DNA from: CAZSNT01 sp964607765
GTDB lineage: Bacteria > Verrucomicrobiota > Lentisphaeria > Oligosphaerales > JABHEG01
Reading direction: 5' to 3'
DNA: 25,000 nucleotides
Assembly: GCA_964607765.1 (NCBI GenBank)
Contig: CAZSNT010000149.1
Location: 1-25,000, forward strand
The notes under the pieces were generated by a model. That model had not been told where the DNA came from. It did not search any database and saw only the letters and a list, made by a program, of their open reading frames with translations. Positions within the stretch are counted from its first letter, which is position 1. Each line of letters begins with the position of its first letter. The translations under genes were made by a program, and so were the position numbers. This document shows, one piece after another, positions 1 to 9,052 of this stretch.

Positions 1-552
1 CAGTTGGACCTCGGCAACGGCACTGTCAGCACGCCGACTCCGGGCCGTCGAGTCATCGTGGATCGCGAATGGCACGGCAAATCGACGCTCCACTTGGACC
101 TACCGATGCAGGCCCGGCTCGAACACCGCTACAACAACGCGGTCACCGTCCACCGCGGCCCGTTAGTCTATTCGCTGAGCGTCGGTGAGGACTGGCGAAC
201 AGTTGCCGACATGCCGCCCGGTTCGGACAGCAGGCGCGTGGACAAGGAGGTCCATCCCGTGACCCCGTGGAACGTTGCGCTGGACCTCGACAAGGAGATC
301 GCGTTCGACGAAGTTCCCATCGGCGACTGCCCCTTTTCTCCGGACGGCGCTCCCGTTGTGGGCACAGCTCACGCCCGGCGTCTCCCTGAATGGCAACTTG
401 TGAACGGTTGGGCTGACGAGACTCCTCCGAGCCCTGTGTCGACCGATGCGCGCCCGGAGAAGGTCAAGCTCATTCCGTACGGCTGCAGCACGCTGCGGAT
501 CACCGAATTGCCATGGCACTCAAAAACGGCGGGCAACGGCTCGCGTGGATAG
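1..552 (+). CDS. GH127/DUF1680-like glycoside hydrolase, C-terminal part (5' end outside window)
   Basis: The open frame already runs at base 1 and ends at TAG 550-552, so only the last 183 residues are present. The region around residues 40-60 has the hallmark of the C-terminal beta-sandwich of GH127/DUF1680 (beta-L-arabinofuranosidase-like) proteins: a hydrophobic strand ending LDLPM, then a stretch with RGPLVYSL. The end, YGCSTLRITELPW, also fits the terminal strand of that family. The catalytic (alpha/alpha) barrel with its Glu and Cys residues lies upstream and cannot be checked. Known members remove L-arabinofuranose from plant glycans; the substrate here is unknown. The next gene starts only 34 bases downstream on the same strand, so co-transcription is likely. 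The family is fairly secure; the activity is inferred. Confidence 0.75.
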   Translation, partial: QLDLGNGTVSTPTPGRRVIVDREWHGKSTLHLDLPMQARLEHRYNNAVTVHRGPLVYSLSVGEDWRTVADMPPGSDSRRVDKEVHPVTPWNVALDLDKEIAFDEVPIGDCPFSPDGAPVVGTAHARRLPEWQLVNGWADETPPSPVSTDARPEKVKLIPYGCSTLRITELPWHSKTAGNGSRG

Positions 553-577
553 GTCAATGATCTGCGTAGCGGGCAAC

Positions 578-581
578 GGAG
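578..581 (+). promoter_or_regulatory. Ribosome binding site for the beta-helix gene
   Basis: GGAG lies five bases before the ATG at 587. It favours that ATG over the one at 605, although the 605 start gives the tighter signal peptide. Confidence 0.5.
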
Positions 582-586
582 TAACA

Positions 587-2536
587 ATGGACACACGATC
601 TCGAATGAAAGTCGCCTATCGGTCCGCGTTCGTGATGATCGCCGGGCTGCCCGCGCTCGTTCTTGCGCAGAGCAAGCTGCTCAACGGCTTCGCGCCGCCA
701 GAGACCGTCTCGATCGGGGAGACGGAGGTTCTACAGGTACCGGCGAAGGCACCGACTGAACGCATACAAGCGTGGCTCGATCGAGCGGTCAACCAATCCT
801 CTGCCAAGCACACGGTACGGGTGGAGTTCGCGCCCGGCGCCGACTACCGCGTGGGAGCGGCCGACGGCAAGGACGTCCTCAGGATCGGGCAGACGAAGAG
901 CGGCAACACGCCAGTGAATCTGGTGATCGATGGGCGCGGGTGCACCTTCACGGTCACGTCCTGGTCCCGTTTCCTCTTCATCTCTCAGGCGCGCAACATG
1001 GTCCTGAAGAACTTCCGAGTCACCTACGACCCCAAGAACATCACGCAGGGCGTCGTCACGCGGGTCCTCGACGAAAGCCAGGGAGTCTACGAAGTCGAGA
1101 TTGACCCGGGCTATCTGTTTCCCGACGGACCACGCTTTGCGCCGGCCCAGATGAAGTGGGCCATCGTCATGAGCCAGCAGCCGGATGGTTCATGGGGCAT
1201 GAAGCCCGGGTGCCCGACGACGATCAGTTTCAAACGGCCCCAGTCCGCGATCCACCTCGGCGACCGGCGGTTCCGCATGCGGTTCCATACCGTCATGGAC
1301 CACGGCCGTTTCCACGGCGCAGGCGAGAACGACCCATTGCGGCGCATCATCGAGGTCGGCGACCGCGTCGCCCTTCTTGGCCGGACCAATGGCCGCGGCG
1401 TGTTCTACGCCACCCGATGTCACACGCTGGTCTACCGCGACATTGAGATCAACCATTCACCGGGTTCTCTGTTCGTTGACCAATTCAGCGAGCGCACGTG
1501 CTATGTGGGGGTCACCGCGCGGCCTGCCGGCGGCGACCTTTTCACGTCCACTGCGGACGGCATCTTCACCACCAACCAGCGCAATGGCCCCTGGATCGAG
1601 GGGTGCCAACTGCGGGGCATCGGCGACGACGCCGTCGTTCTCAAGAACATCGTGGGCTTCTTCAAACGCAGGTCACAGGACCAGAAGCGTCCGTACCGTA
1701 TCGGCGCGCTGAGAGGTTGGTTCTCAGTTCTGCCCGGCGACCGGCTCGCCGTGTATGACATGAGTAAGCGCGCCCTGGTCTCCCGGCATGAGGTCACCTC
1801 GGTCTCCAGCGAAACGCCGTGGGGCGACAAGGATGTCGCGCTCGCCCCCCCGCTCGAGGTGGCAGCCGGCAACGAGGACCTCTGGATCTACAACTTGAGC
1901 AACCAGTGTAACGGATTCGTTCTCCGGGACAACACCTTTACGGATCACCGGCGCTGGGGTGTCCTCTGCTCGGGTGCTGACGGTTCCATCCTGTCGAATC
2001 GCTTTGTCCGTTCCCAGAACACCGCGATCTATCTTGTCAACTCGGACAACTACTTCGGCAACAAGAGCGGGGCTGTCCCGAGGAACATCGAGATTGTCGG
2101 CAACCGGTTCGAGGATTGCTGGCACGCGGAGAACGCCCAGCCGTTCGGGGTCGTTGCCGCGCGCATGAACGGTCGTATCGAGGTGACGCGCGGGACGGAT
2201 GCAGACATCGACCCGGGAGCTGTCTGGAAGGGGATCACGAGCATCCGTATCGAACGGAACCATTTCGACCAGTGGGACACCGTCGCGCGCGTCCCGGCTG
2301 CGACTCGCTCAACGGAGTTGGCCGAGCATCCTGTGCACGGGATTCTCCTTCGCGACGTGTCCAACGTGACGATTGCCGGAAACCAGTTCTCCCCATCTGA
2401 GAAAATGAAAGCCGGCGTCTACGCGATCAAATTCGACGAATCCAGCGACGTCCGTCTGGAGAACAACTCATTCGGCAACTGGCCCGGGGGGGGCGAACGC
2501 GCCATCAAGGCGAGGGGGGCACAGCTTCGCTACTGA
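587..2536 (+). CDS. Exported right-handed parallel beta-helix protein (pectate-lyase/GH110-like fold)
   Basis: The ATG at 587 has GGAG at 578-581, five bases away, giving 649 residues. A second ATG at 605 would start directly at a signal peptide (MKVAYRSAFVMIAGLPALVLA, cut before Q). An extension upstream of 587 would overlap the previous gene. After residue ~110 the protein shows repeated short beta-strand turns with Asn ladders (for example GNRFEDC, RDNTFTD, LENNSFGN), typical of PbH1 repeats in parallel beta-helix carbohydrate enzymes. The segment NFRVTYDPKNITQGVV near residue 145 recalls GH110 alpha-1,3-galactosidases, but this is from memory of the family and the catalytic acids were not assigned. 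It is probably exported and acts on a polysaccharide. A 51-bp near copy of bases 2036-2086 lies at 4385-4435. Confidence 0.7.
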   Translation: MDTRSRMKVAYRSAFVMIAGLPALVLAQSKLLNGFAPPETVSIGETEVLQVPAKAPTERIQAWLDRAVNQSSAKHTVRVEFAPGADYRVGAADGKDVLRIGQTKSGNTPVNLVIDGRGCTFTVTSWSRFLFISQARNMVLKNFRVTYDPKNITQGVVTRVLDESQGVYEVEIDPGYLFPDGPRFAPAQMKWAIVMSQQPDGSWGMKPGCPTTISFKRPQSAIHLGDRRFRMRFHTVMDHGRFHGAGENDPLRRIIEVGDRVALLGRTNGRGVFYATRCHTLVYRDIEINHSPGSLFVDQFSERTCYVGVTARPAGGDLFTSTADGIFTTNQRNGPWIEGCQLRGIGDDAVVLKNIVGFFKRRSQDQKRPYRIGALRGWFSVLPGDRLAVYDMSKRALVSRHEVTSVSSETPWGDKDVALAPPLEVAAGNEDLWIYNLSNQCNGFVLRDNTFTDHRRWGVLCSGADGSILSNRFVRSQNTAIYLVNSDNYFGNKSGAVPRNIEIVGNRFEDCWHAENAQPFGVVAARMNGRIEVTRGTDADIDPGAVWKGITSIRIERNHFDQWDTVARVPAATRSTELAEHPVHGILLRDVSNVTIAGNQFSPSEKMKAGVYAIKFDESSDVRLENNSFGNWPGGGERAIKARGAQLRY

Positions 2537-2620
2537 CTTCATACAGCCCCGGTGCAGGTTATGGCGTGACTGACAGGGCCAAGGGCGGGAAGGACCTGGA
2601 TAAGCGGGATTGAACTTATC

Positions 2621-2656
2621 AAGGAGCAACAATGACGCAAGGAACGGAAAGAGGAG
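2621..2656 (+). promoter_or_regulatory. Two alternative ribosome binding sites for the sulfatase
   Basis: AAGGAG at 2621-2626 sits five bases before ATG 2632, and GAGGAG at 2651-2656 sits five bases before ATG 2662. Both starts are in frame. The second gives a canonical signal peptide without the hydrophilic ten-residue extension, so I prefer it. Confidence 0.6.
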
Positions 2657-2661
2657 CCTTC

Positions 2662-4326
2662 ATGAAAACGGCTGTGATGGCCGCGGTGTTGATCGGGTTG
2701 CTGACGGCATCCACCGGCCTGGCTGCAAAACCCAACATCATCTTCTTTCTCGTGGATGACTACGACAAGCCGGAGACGAGTGTCTATGGCGGCAAGGTGC
2801 TGACGCCCAATCTCGACCGCATGGCGCGCGAAGGCATGGTCTTTCACAACGCCTACATGACGAGCACGGTCTGCACGCCGTCGCGCTACACCTGCCTGAC
2901 GGGCCGCTACGCCGGGTCGTCCTATTCCGCCGCGTATCTGTCCGAGTTCCCGGAAGGGACGCAGGGCCTGCCGGCCTTCAACGTAGCGCTGGAAGACGAC
3001 CACATGAATGTGGGGCGTGTACTGGCGCAAAACGGGTATGCCGCCGGCTTTGTGGGGAAGTATCACGTGGGCGGCGAGGAGAGCCACTCGCCGGAGCAAC
3101 GGAAGAAGCACGGGCTGCACGACGTGCCGAAGAATGTCCCCTGGTCTGAAGAGATCAACCGCAAGCAGTACGAGAACGAGAAGATCCATCGCGAGATGAT
3201 CAAGCAGCAGGGCTTCACCTGGGCGAAGAACATCTACTGGGGCAACACCAAGGCGCCGTTCAAGGGGCACAACCCGGAATGGACAGCCGCCGCCGCGCTC
3301 GAGTTCATCGAGCAGCACAAGGACGGCCCGTTCTATCTCCACTACGGCACCACGTTGCTGCACGGACCCAACGGGGAGTGGCACAAGTCGCTCGTTGAGA
3401 AGCCGCTGGTTAGCAACGAAGGCTATCTGAAGGAACCCATTGGCCTGATCGATCGCAAGAGTGTGATGGCGCGGATCGCCGCTGCCGGCCTGACCGAGGA
3501 TGAGGTGGGCTACCTTTTCATGGACGACAGCCTCGGCCTGCTGCTCGACAAGCTCGATGAGCTGGGCATCGCCGACAACACCATCGTCCTGTTCATTGCC
3601 GACCATGGCTCCAACCGCAAAGGTTCGCTCTACCGGCAACGCGGCACCGAGGTCCCATGCATCCTGCGCTGGCCGAACGGCACACCCAAGGGCGTGCGGT
3701 GCGACGCGCTCATCCAGAACACGGATTTTGTCCCGACCTGGTTCGACGTCGCCGGGGCCAAGGCGCCCGAGGGCTACAAGATGGACGGCGTGAGCATCGC
3801 GCCGCTGTTCAGGAACCCCAAGGCAACCGTTCGCGACTATGTCTACGCCGAAATGGGCGCGTCTCGCGCTGTGCGCACCAAGGACTGGAGCTACATGGCC
3901 TTGCGCTTCACCAGCGACCAGGTTGAGGAGATGCGGGAACGGGAGCGGTTTCTTGAGAAGACCCTCTCCGGTCTCAGCGGCGGGATTTCGCGCGGGCGGG
4001 ACAATCCCGAAAGCATGAACTATGACCAGCTCTACAACATTGCCGCCAACCCCGAGGAAACCAAGAATCTTGCCGGCAAGCCTGAGTTCGCCGGCAAGCT
4101 CGCTGAAATGAAGCAGCTGTTGACCAAGGAGCTCAAGCGTTTCCCCAACCGTCCCTACGGCGAGTTCATTCCCGGTGGCAACGCCCTGCCCGCCGGTTCG
4201 TGCGACGACATCCTCGAAGCCATGCGCGACTACATGGCCGGTTTCGGCGGCGACATGAAGAAGCAGAGCAAGGCAAAGAAGAAGGCAAAGAAGAAAGCAA
4301 CCAGTGTGAAAGGACTATTCCCCTGA
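2662..4326 (+). CDS. Exported S1-family sulfatase (arylsulfatase type)
   Basis: A formylglycine-dependent sulfatase that would hydrolyse sulfate esters. From the ATG at 2662 the protein has 554 residues, normal for the family, and begins with a signal peptide (MKTAVMAAVLIGLLTASTGLA). The metal-binding FFLVDDYD follows at residues ~28-35. The sulfatase signature VCTPSRYTCLTGR has the Cys that would be oxidised to formylglycine at residue 71. The later metal site is IADHGSN near residue 315. No anSME or FGE maturase gene lies in the window. The last ~25 residues are very rich in lysine (KKQSKAKKKAKKKA), which is odd for an exported sulfatase and might bind anionic glycan. An alternative ATG at 2632, ten codons upstream, also has a good ribosome binding site. 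The sulfated substrate cannot be told from sequence. Confidence 0.93.
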   Translation: MKTAVMAAVLIGLLTASTGLAAKPNIIFFLVDDYDKPETSVYGGKVLTPNLDRMAREGMVFHNAYMTSTVCTPSRYTCLTGRYAGSSYSAAYLSEFPEGTQGLPAFNVALEDDHMNVGRVLAQNGYAAGFVGKYHVGGEESHSPEQRKKHGLHDVPKNVPWSEEINRKQYENEKIHREMIKQQGFTWAKNIYWGNTKAPFKGHNPEWTAAAALEFIEQHKDGPFYLHYGTTLLHGPNGEWHKSLVEKPLVSNEGYLKEPIGLIDRKSVMARIAAAGLTEDEVGYLFMDDSLGLLLDKLDELGIADNTIVLFIADHGSNRKGSLYRQRGTEVPCILRWPNGTPKGVRCDALIQNTDFVPTWFDVAGAKAPEGYKMDGVSIAPLFRNPKATVRDYVYAEMGASRAVRTKDWSYMALRFTSDQVEEMRERERFLEKTLSGLSGGISRGRDNPESMNYDQLYNIAANPEETKNLAGKPEFAGKLAEMKQLLTKELKRFPNRPYGEFIPGGNALPAGSCDDILEAMRDYMAGFGGDMKKQSKAKKKAKKKATSVKGLFP

Positions 4327-4564
4327 ACGGCACGGGAATCCCAAAGACGCTGACGAAGCTCTCACAGGAAGTCTTGTCTACAGGGTGAACTCAGACAACT
4401 ACTTCGACAACAAGAGCGGAGCTGTCCCGAGGAACAAACACACCGGGACTGGCCTGGAGGACGGCAGCAGGCAGTCGCAAAAGGGAGCAGGCCAGAGAAT
4501 AGGCCGGATGGCAGAGAGAACATCCCTTTGGGTAATTGATTGAACTGCAGCAACAGTGCGGCAG
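4327..4564. other. Gap between sulfatase and response-regulator remnant
   Basis: These 238 bases between two convergent genes hold a 51-bp beta-helix gene fragment (4385-4435) and no other gene that I can support. No clear hairpin-plus-T-run terminator was seen. Confidence 0.5.
4385..4435 (+). pseudogene. 51-bp orphan fragment of a beta-helix gene
   Basis: Read from 4385 on the + strand, the sequence translates to VNSDNYFDNKSGAVPRN. It matches bases 2036-2086 of the beta-helix gene (VNSDNYFGNKSGAVPRN) with 47 of 51 bases identical by my count. Three of the four differences are at third codon positions and one changes Gly to Asp. The match stops sharply at both ends. The reading frame runs on to a TGA near 4549 without resembling the beta-helix protein. 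It is most simply the leftover of a paralogous gene that has been deleted. It has no start codon context and is unlikely to be expressed as a protein. Confidence 0.75.
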
Positions 4565-5352
4565 TCAGCCGATGCCGTAGTCGGAGACCTTCTTGCGCAG
4601 CGTGGTGCGGGAGATCTCCAGTATCTCGGCGGCGTGGGTGATGTTGCCGCCGGTGTGGGCCAAGGTTCTCTCGATGGCCCGTTTCTCCGCTTGCCAGAGC
4701 GGGCCGATGCTGTCTGCAACTCCTGCGGCCGTGTCGCCAGATGCAGTGAGGACCGCGAAGTCGCCTGCCAGTAACGTCGCTCCTCTTGCCAGAGCGATGG
4801 CTCTCGTCACGGCATTCTCCAGTTCCCTGACGTTCCCCGGCCAGTCGTAGTGGCTGAGGAGACGGAGAGCGGCCTCGTCAATGGCGGCGACGTTGGCGTG
4901 CAGTTCGCTCGAGCGACGCTTGAGCAGGTGCATCGCGATGCCCGGAACATCCTCCCGGCGCCGGCGGAGGGGAGGGATCTCAACCGGAGAGACGGCGAGC
5001 CGAAAGAACAGGTCCTCCCGGAACGTCCGGTCCTCCACCATCGCTCCCAGATCCCGGTTGGTAGCGGCAACTACGCGGGCTTTGAACGAGACCGGCTCAT
5101 GTCCTGGCGGGCTGTTACCACCACGACCGGCAGCCCCGGCCGTTCGGCCAGTATCCGGTGCAGAACGTCGAGCCCATCCTCGTCGGGGAGCCCCAGGTCG
5201 AGCAACACCAAGCCGAAATCTCCTGAACAGGCGCAGCTTGCGCCGTCCCGCCCGGAGTGCGACAGCTGCACGCTGTGGCCCTGTCGCTTCAGCTGAATCT
5301 GCAGGGATCGACACAGCGATACGTCGTCGTCAATGATCAGAATCTCACTCAC
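4565..5352 (-). pseudogene. NtrC-family sigma-54 response regulator, internally deleted and frameshifted
   Basis: The gene starts at GTG 5352, which overlaps the kinase stop (GTGA) and has AAGGAG five bases upstream. The first part is a receiver domain (ILIIDDD; phospho-acceptor Asp52 in LVLLDLGLPDEDG; T80/A81 in VVVVTAR). After about residue 82 this frame runs into a stop at 5071-5073. A different frame then carries the end of an AAA+ domain: KARVVAATNRDL (sensor I), FREDLFFRL (arginine finger region), DWPGNVREL, and a Fis-type HTH (GGNITHAAEILEISRTTLRKKV) ending at TGA 4567-4565. Walker A, GAFTGA and Walker B are absent. Compared with full NtrC-type proteins, roughly 170-180 residues are missing around 5090-5110, and the frame changes there. 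The protein could not bind ATP or activate sigma-54. Either a genuine pseudogene or an assembly collapse. Confidence 0.85.
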
Positions 5353-6508
5353 TGTTTCTCCTTCACCGCGGGCATGCGGACCGTGAAGGCAGCGCCGCCT
5401 TCGGGGCGGTTTGAAGCGTTCACTGTCCCCCCATGACACTCTACGATCTTCCTGACATTTGCCAGTCCCAGACCCGTGCCCCGCTCCCGGGTCGTGAAGA
5501 ACGGTTCGAACACGTGCTCGAGCGAGTCCGCCCGGACCCCGGGTCCCTCGTCCCTCACGACGATCTCCCCAAGATCCGGCGCGTCTCCCGGGGCCGTCAC
5601 CACGATCGCCACAACGCCGCCATCCGGGGAGAACTCGATCGCGTTGTCTGTCAGGTTGGCCAGGGCTCGGAGCATTTGCTCCTCATCAGCCGGGAGTGCA
5701 GCGCGTTCGTTCCCGTTCCACTCCGTGACAAGCCGGATTCCCCTCTCACGGCACGCCCCTCTGGCGTGTTCGGCGACCCGCTGCAGAAGGCCGGGAAGAG
5801 GCACTGTGCCCAGACAGAGATCCAGTGGCTTCCCATAGGCGAGCAGGTCGTTCAGCATCCCTTCCACCCGGCTCGCCTCTCCCAATGCAATCTCGGCCAG
5901 TTCCCGGTCGTCCGAGCCTTCCGCGAATCCATCGCGCATGGCTGTCAGGTTGAGCTTGATCGAGGACAATGGGTTGCGCATTTCATGCACCACACTGGAG
6001 CTCAGTTGGCCCACGGCCGCCAGCGCCCCGGCATTCACCAACCGTCGCGCGTGTGCGGCGGACTCACAGCGACATCGGTGGCGTCCTGTAACTGTGCGCG
6101 GAAACCACTGGGAGCCAGTTCGGAATCGTCATGGACGATGTCCCTGACAGCCGCAACTCGCCGCCAGGACGCGTCGTATGCAGCGATGCTCTCGAATGCC
6201 GGATTCCCAGTCCGAACATGGTCCAGGAGGTGGCAATAGCCCTCGGTCCCTTCGCGACTCACGAGGCGAGATGGTCCAACGCACCCCTCCCACGTGCACG
6301 GGTAGCCGGACACGGCCTTGATGTCAGCCTTCCTCTCCTCGAACCAGTCCGTGATCCGGGCCTCGCGCGCCTCGAGAACAGAACGCAGATGCGTTGCTTC
6401 CAGGCCCAGCACGGCGTTCCGGGCACAGTGGTACCCTTGCAGTGCCATGACGAACAGAGGCACCATGGCGCAGGCGATCAGCCACGTCAGCACCTGCCAA
6501 CGGAGCAT
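5349..6508 (-). pseudogene. Sensor histidine kinase, broken between sensor and kinase domains
   Basis: Two parts lie in different frames. The sensor part runs from ATG 6508 to a stop at 6037-6035: a membrane segment at residues ~6-24 (LTWLIACAMVPLFVMAL), then a periplasmic Cache-like stretch (EAREARITDWFEERKADIKAV). The kinase part ends at TGA 5351-5349 and contains the H box VVHEMRNPLSSIK (His codon near 5987), N box LTDNAIEFSPDG, G1 VRDEGPGV, F box FEPFFTTR and G2 GTGLGLANV. In the kinase frame, coding-like sequence reaches back to about 6065 (SAAHARRLVNAGALAAVGQL), while the sensor frame looks real until VAVSPP near 6065. The second half of the sensor, the second membrane segment and the linker are missing, so at least ~100 residues seem deleted with a frame change. 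It is coupled by overlap to the response regulator, and both would form one nitrogen-type two-component system. Confidence 0.82.
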
Positions 6509-6684
6509 CCTCGACCGGCTCTGCCTCTGTTTGTCTGACGACCTCAGGCTCAGGCACCCGTCTCAGGCCGCGCACTTCCCGCCGCTGGGCTCCGTACCAC
6601 ACGAGACAATCTACATCCCAATGGCGAGCGGCCAAAGAGCAGTGAGCAGGGGGCCGAGTAAGGAGGAGCCCCGATCCCCCATCC

Positions 6685-8838
6685 TCACGCCTGCGCGTCG
6701 TCAACGCTGACGCCCAGCTTCAGCTCGGGTTGGGCACCAGCGTCCGAGCTCAGCGTGACACAGAGCGTGTCGCCTTCGACGTCTGTTTGGACGTCCACGC
6801 TTCCCGTGACCTCGGCGGACACGAATCTGAAGGGGGCCGGGACGTGGAATCGGAGTTTTGTCGCGTGCCCTGGGACGAGGTCCGTCACCACGGTCAGTTC
6901 TTTGGCATCCTCATGCCACGCCAGATCGTGAATGCTGACGGCGCCCTGGGTCAGGTGACGATCGGTGGACATGAACTGGGGCTGCGGCAGCGCGGATCGC
7001 ACAGTGAGCAGGCGACAACCGCGTGCCGGTACGGTCAGGCTGAAACCGCCGGCGTGAAGGCCATGCAACTCCTCCTCCCAGAACTCATAGATCAGGTACT
7101 CGTCCGCGCCGGGCAGGCCGGCCTCCGAGAATGAGAAGCCGATCTCCTCGTCCGTGTCGGCCCAATTGAACAGGGCCACGACGTCCCACCGGCCGAATGG
7201 CCGTTTCACCTTCAGGTCCCAGACCGGCTGCAGTTGGAACACGGGATAGAGGTCCAGTGGGCGAATGTCACACACCGGCAGAACCTGCTGCAGCAGCCGC
7301 ACCCTCTCATCGGTCAGTTCGCCCAGCTTGTCGCCGGCGAACATCAGCTGCCCCGGCAGCCCGACCACCGCAGTCGTTACTCGCGCTTCCTCCAGGCTGT
7401 GGTAATCGCCGACCAGGAGCGTGTCCGGATCGTTGTGGAACACGATGTTGTTGACGAACAGCTGGTTGACCGTGGCTCGTGCCTGACTGAGGATGTTGCG
7501 CCATGTCGACGGCTTGTTGGGCGAGACAATGTCGCCCCCGATCCGTGACGCGTCGGCGACCGCTGCATCAGGCCCCGAGTAGTGGCCTTGGCATGCCAGG
7601 AAGACACGGTCTTCACCGATGCCTTCACGCAACGCCCGCGCACACTGCTCGAAGGCTTCCGTGTCGGGCTCAGAAAACGCTTCCTGGACCTCGTCGCGCT
7701 CGAAAAAATGCGCGGAATAGCTGTGTGCGCGACCGGACATGCCGTCGATCTTGAAGAACTCATACCCCCATTCTTCAGACATGATCCGGTGGATTCGCCG
7801 CATGTGGTCGCGCGCCTCCGGCTGCGAGGGGTCGAGCAGGTACTTCCCGCACCAGTTCGTGAATGGTGTCCCGTCCGGCCGGTGCAAGAACCAGCTTTTG
7901 TGTGCTTCGTAGAACTCGGCATTTCCCGTGCCGAAGGGAGCCGTCCAGATCCCCGGACGGAAGCCGAGCGCGCGAATCTCGTCGGCGAGCCACTTCATGC
8001 CTTCCGGGAACTGCTCCGGCAGGCAGCTCAGATCAAGATTGTGGAACTTGCTCACGGGTAGCTTGTCGGAGTTGTTCTGCCAAGACTCGATGGACCAGAA
8101 CTCCAGGCCGAAAGGCTTCAGTTTCTCAGCACCGATCCGGGCCTCATCGAGGTTCTCTCTGGACCCCGCTTGATCGAAATAGACGTTCCAGGACATCCAT
8201 CCGGTTGGCACGCGCGGGCAGCGCGAGCGGTCGATCGGCCGATAGTACGGCACGTAGCGTGCCCGGAAGTAGTCGGGGAGCAGTTCGATGGCGATCCGGT
8301 TGCAGGCGGCATCTTCGATTCGGGCCGTGGCACGGAAGCTGAACTCGTTCTCGGCGCCCGATTCGATGCAGACTTCGCTGCCGCCGAGTCGCAGTGCGGT
8401 ATCCGTGTCGATGTCGAAGACACCGTCATTGAGAGCGCTGTCCGCCGGCCCGGTTGCCATCTGAATCACTCGCCCTGTTGCAGGCGCCGTCGTTCGGCAA
8501 GCGAACGGTGCGCCCTGCAGGCTCAGTGTGCCGCTCAGCGTCAGCTGGCCGGAGTAAGATTGGGCCGTGCGGTGCATGACCAGAAGCTCGAGTCGGTCGC
8601 CGTTGGCCGTGGGGACGATGTATCCCTGCACATTCGCGCTGCCGTCGATCAGGGCAAGGCGGGTGGGCACACCGTCACGGGCGCATCCCACGGTGTACTC
8701 GGCGGCGGGAGACGTGAACGCCAGACAGCCACCCACGGTCGCGCCCGTTCCCGCGTGCGTGCACACCAGCCTCGCTTGCTCCGGGTCGAAGGTCAGTTCC
8801 CACACGCCAACTCGGAAAACAGAATCAGATGGACTCAT
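6685..8838 (-). CDS. GH36/GH27 (clan GH-D) alpha-galactosidase-like enzyme
   Basis: 717 residues from ATG 8838, with AAGGAA about seven bases upstream, to TGA 6687-6685. The N-terminal ~200 residues look like the GH36 beta-sandwich. The barrel starts near residue 212 (PTGWMSWNVYF) and carries the probable nucleophile Asp365 in EFFKIDGM and the probable acid/base Asp436 in DASRIGGD. A C-terminal beta-sandwich follows after ~530. There is no signal peptide, so it is likely cytoplasmic and would act on imported oligosaccharides. Clan GH-D members release terminal alpha-galactose or related residues; the true substrate here is not known because this subgroup is distant from characterised enzymes. 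It lies downstream of and in the same direction as the XylR-like regulator, with 214 bases between. Confidence 0.8.
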   Translation of the reverse strand: MSPSDSVFRVGVWELTFDPEQARLVCTHAGTGATVGGCLAFTSPAAEYTVGCARDGVPTRLALIDGSANVQGYIVPTANGDRLELLVMHRTAQSYSGQLTLSGTLSLQGAPFACRTTAPATGRVIQMATGPADSALNDGVFDIDTDTALRLGGSEVCIESGAENEFSFRATARIEDAACNRIAIELLPDYFRARYVPYYRPIDRSRCPRVPTGWMSWNVYFDQAGSRENLDEARIGAEKLKPFGLEFWSIESWQNNSDKLPVSKFHNLDLSCLPEQFPEGMKWLADEIRALGFRPGIWTAPFGTGNAEFYEAHKSWFLHRPDGTPFTNWCGKYLLDPSQPEARDHMRRIHRIMSEEWGYEFFKIDGMSGRAHSYSAHFFERDEVQEAFSEPDTEAFEQCARALREGIGEDRVFLACQGHYSGPDAAVADASRIGGDIVSPNKPSTWRNILSQARATVNQLFVNNIVFHNDPDTLLVGDYHSLEEARVTTAVVGLPGQLMFAGDKLGELTDERVRLLQQVLPVCDIRPLDLYPVFQLQPVWDLKVKRPFGRWDVVALFNWADTDEEIGFSFSEAGLPGADEYLIYEFWEEELHGLHAGGFSLTVPARGCRLLTVRSALPQPQFMSTDRHLTQGAVSIHDLAWHEDAKELTVVTDLVPGHATKLRFHVPAPFRFVSAEVTGSVDVQTDVEGDTLCVTLSSDAGAQPELKLGVSVDDAQA

Positions 8839-9052
8839 TGACCAATTCCTTGCCGCTGTTATGCATCGGGGAACGGAGGCGTCAACGCGGGCAACCTAGT
8901 GCGTGAGCTCCTCCTTTGTCATCGGTTGACCCCAAAATGCACGGGCCTCCGGATGCCCTGGCCCGCGTAGTCTTGTGCGGACGCGGCGCGATTCCCTTCA
9001 CGTGACGGCGCGCCGCACGAGGCTGAGGCGCTACTGGCTTGCCTGGACATGG
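8839..9052. other. Gap between XylR-type gene and GH36-like gene
   Basis: No gene is supported here. On the minus strand an AAAGGAGGAG motif lies near 8909-8918, too far from the GH36-like start at 8838 to serve it. No good promoter or terminator was recognised. Confidence 0.4.

Noticed and set aside
2539..3639. Long open frame (366 codons) on the minus strand opposite the sulfatase
   Set aside because: It lies wholly over the sulfatase gene with its intact motifs and shows no recognisable domain; GC-rich codon use explains the opening.
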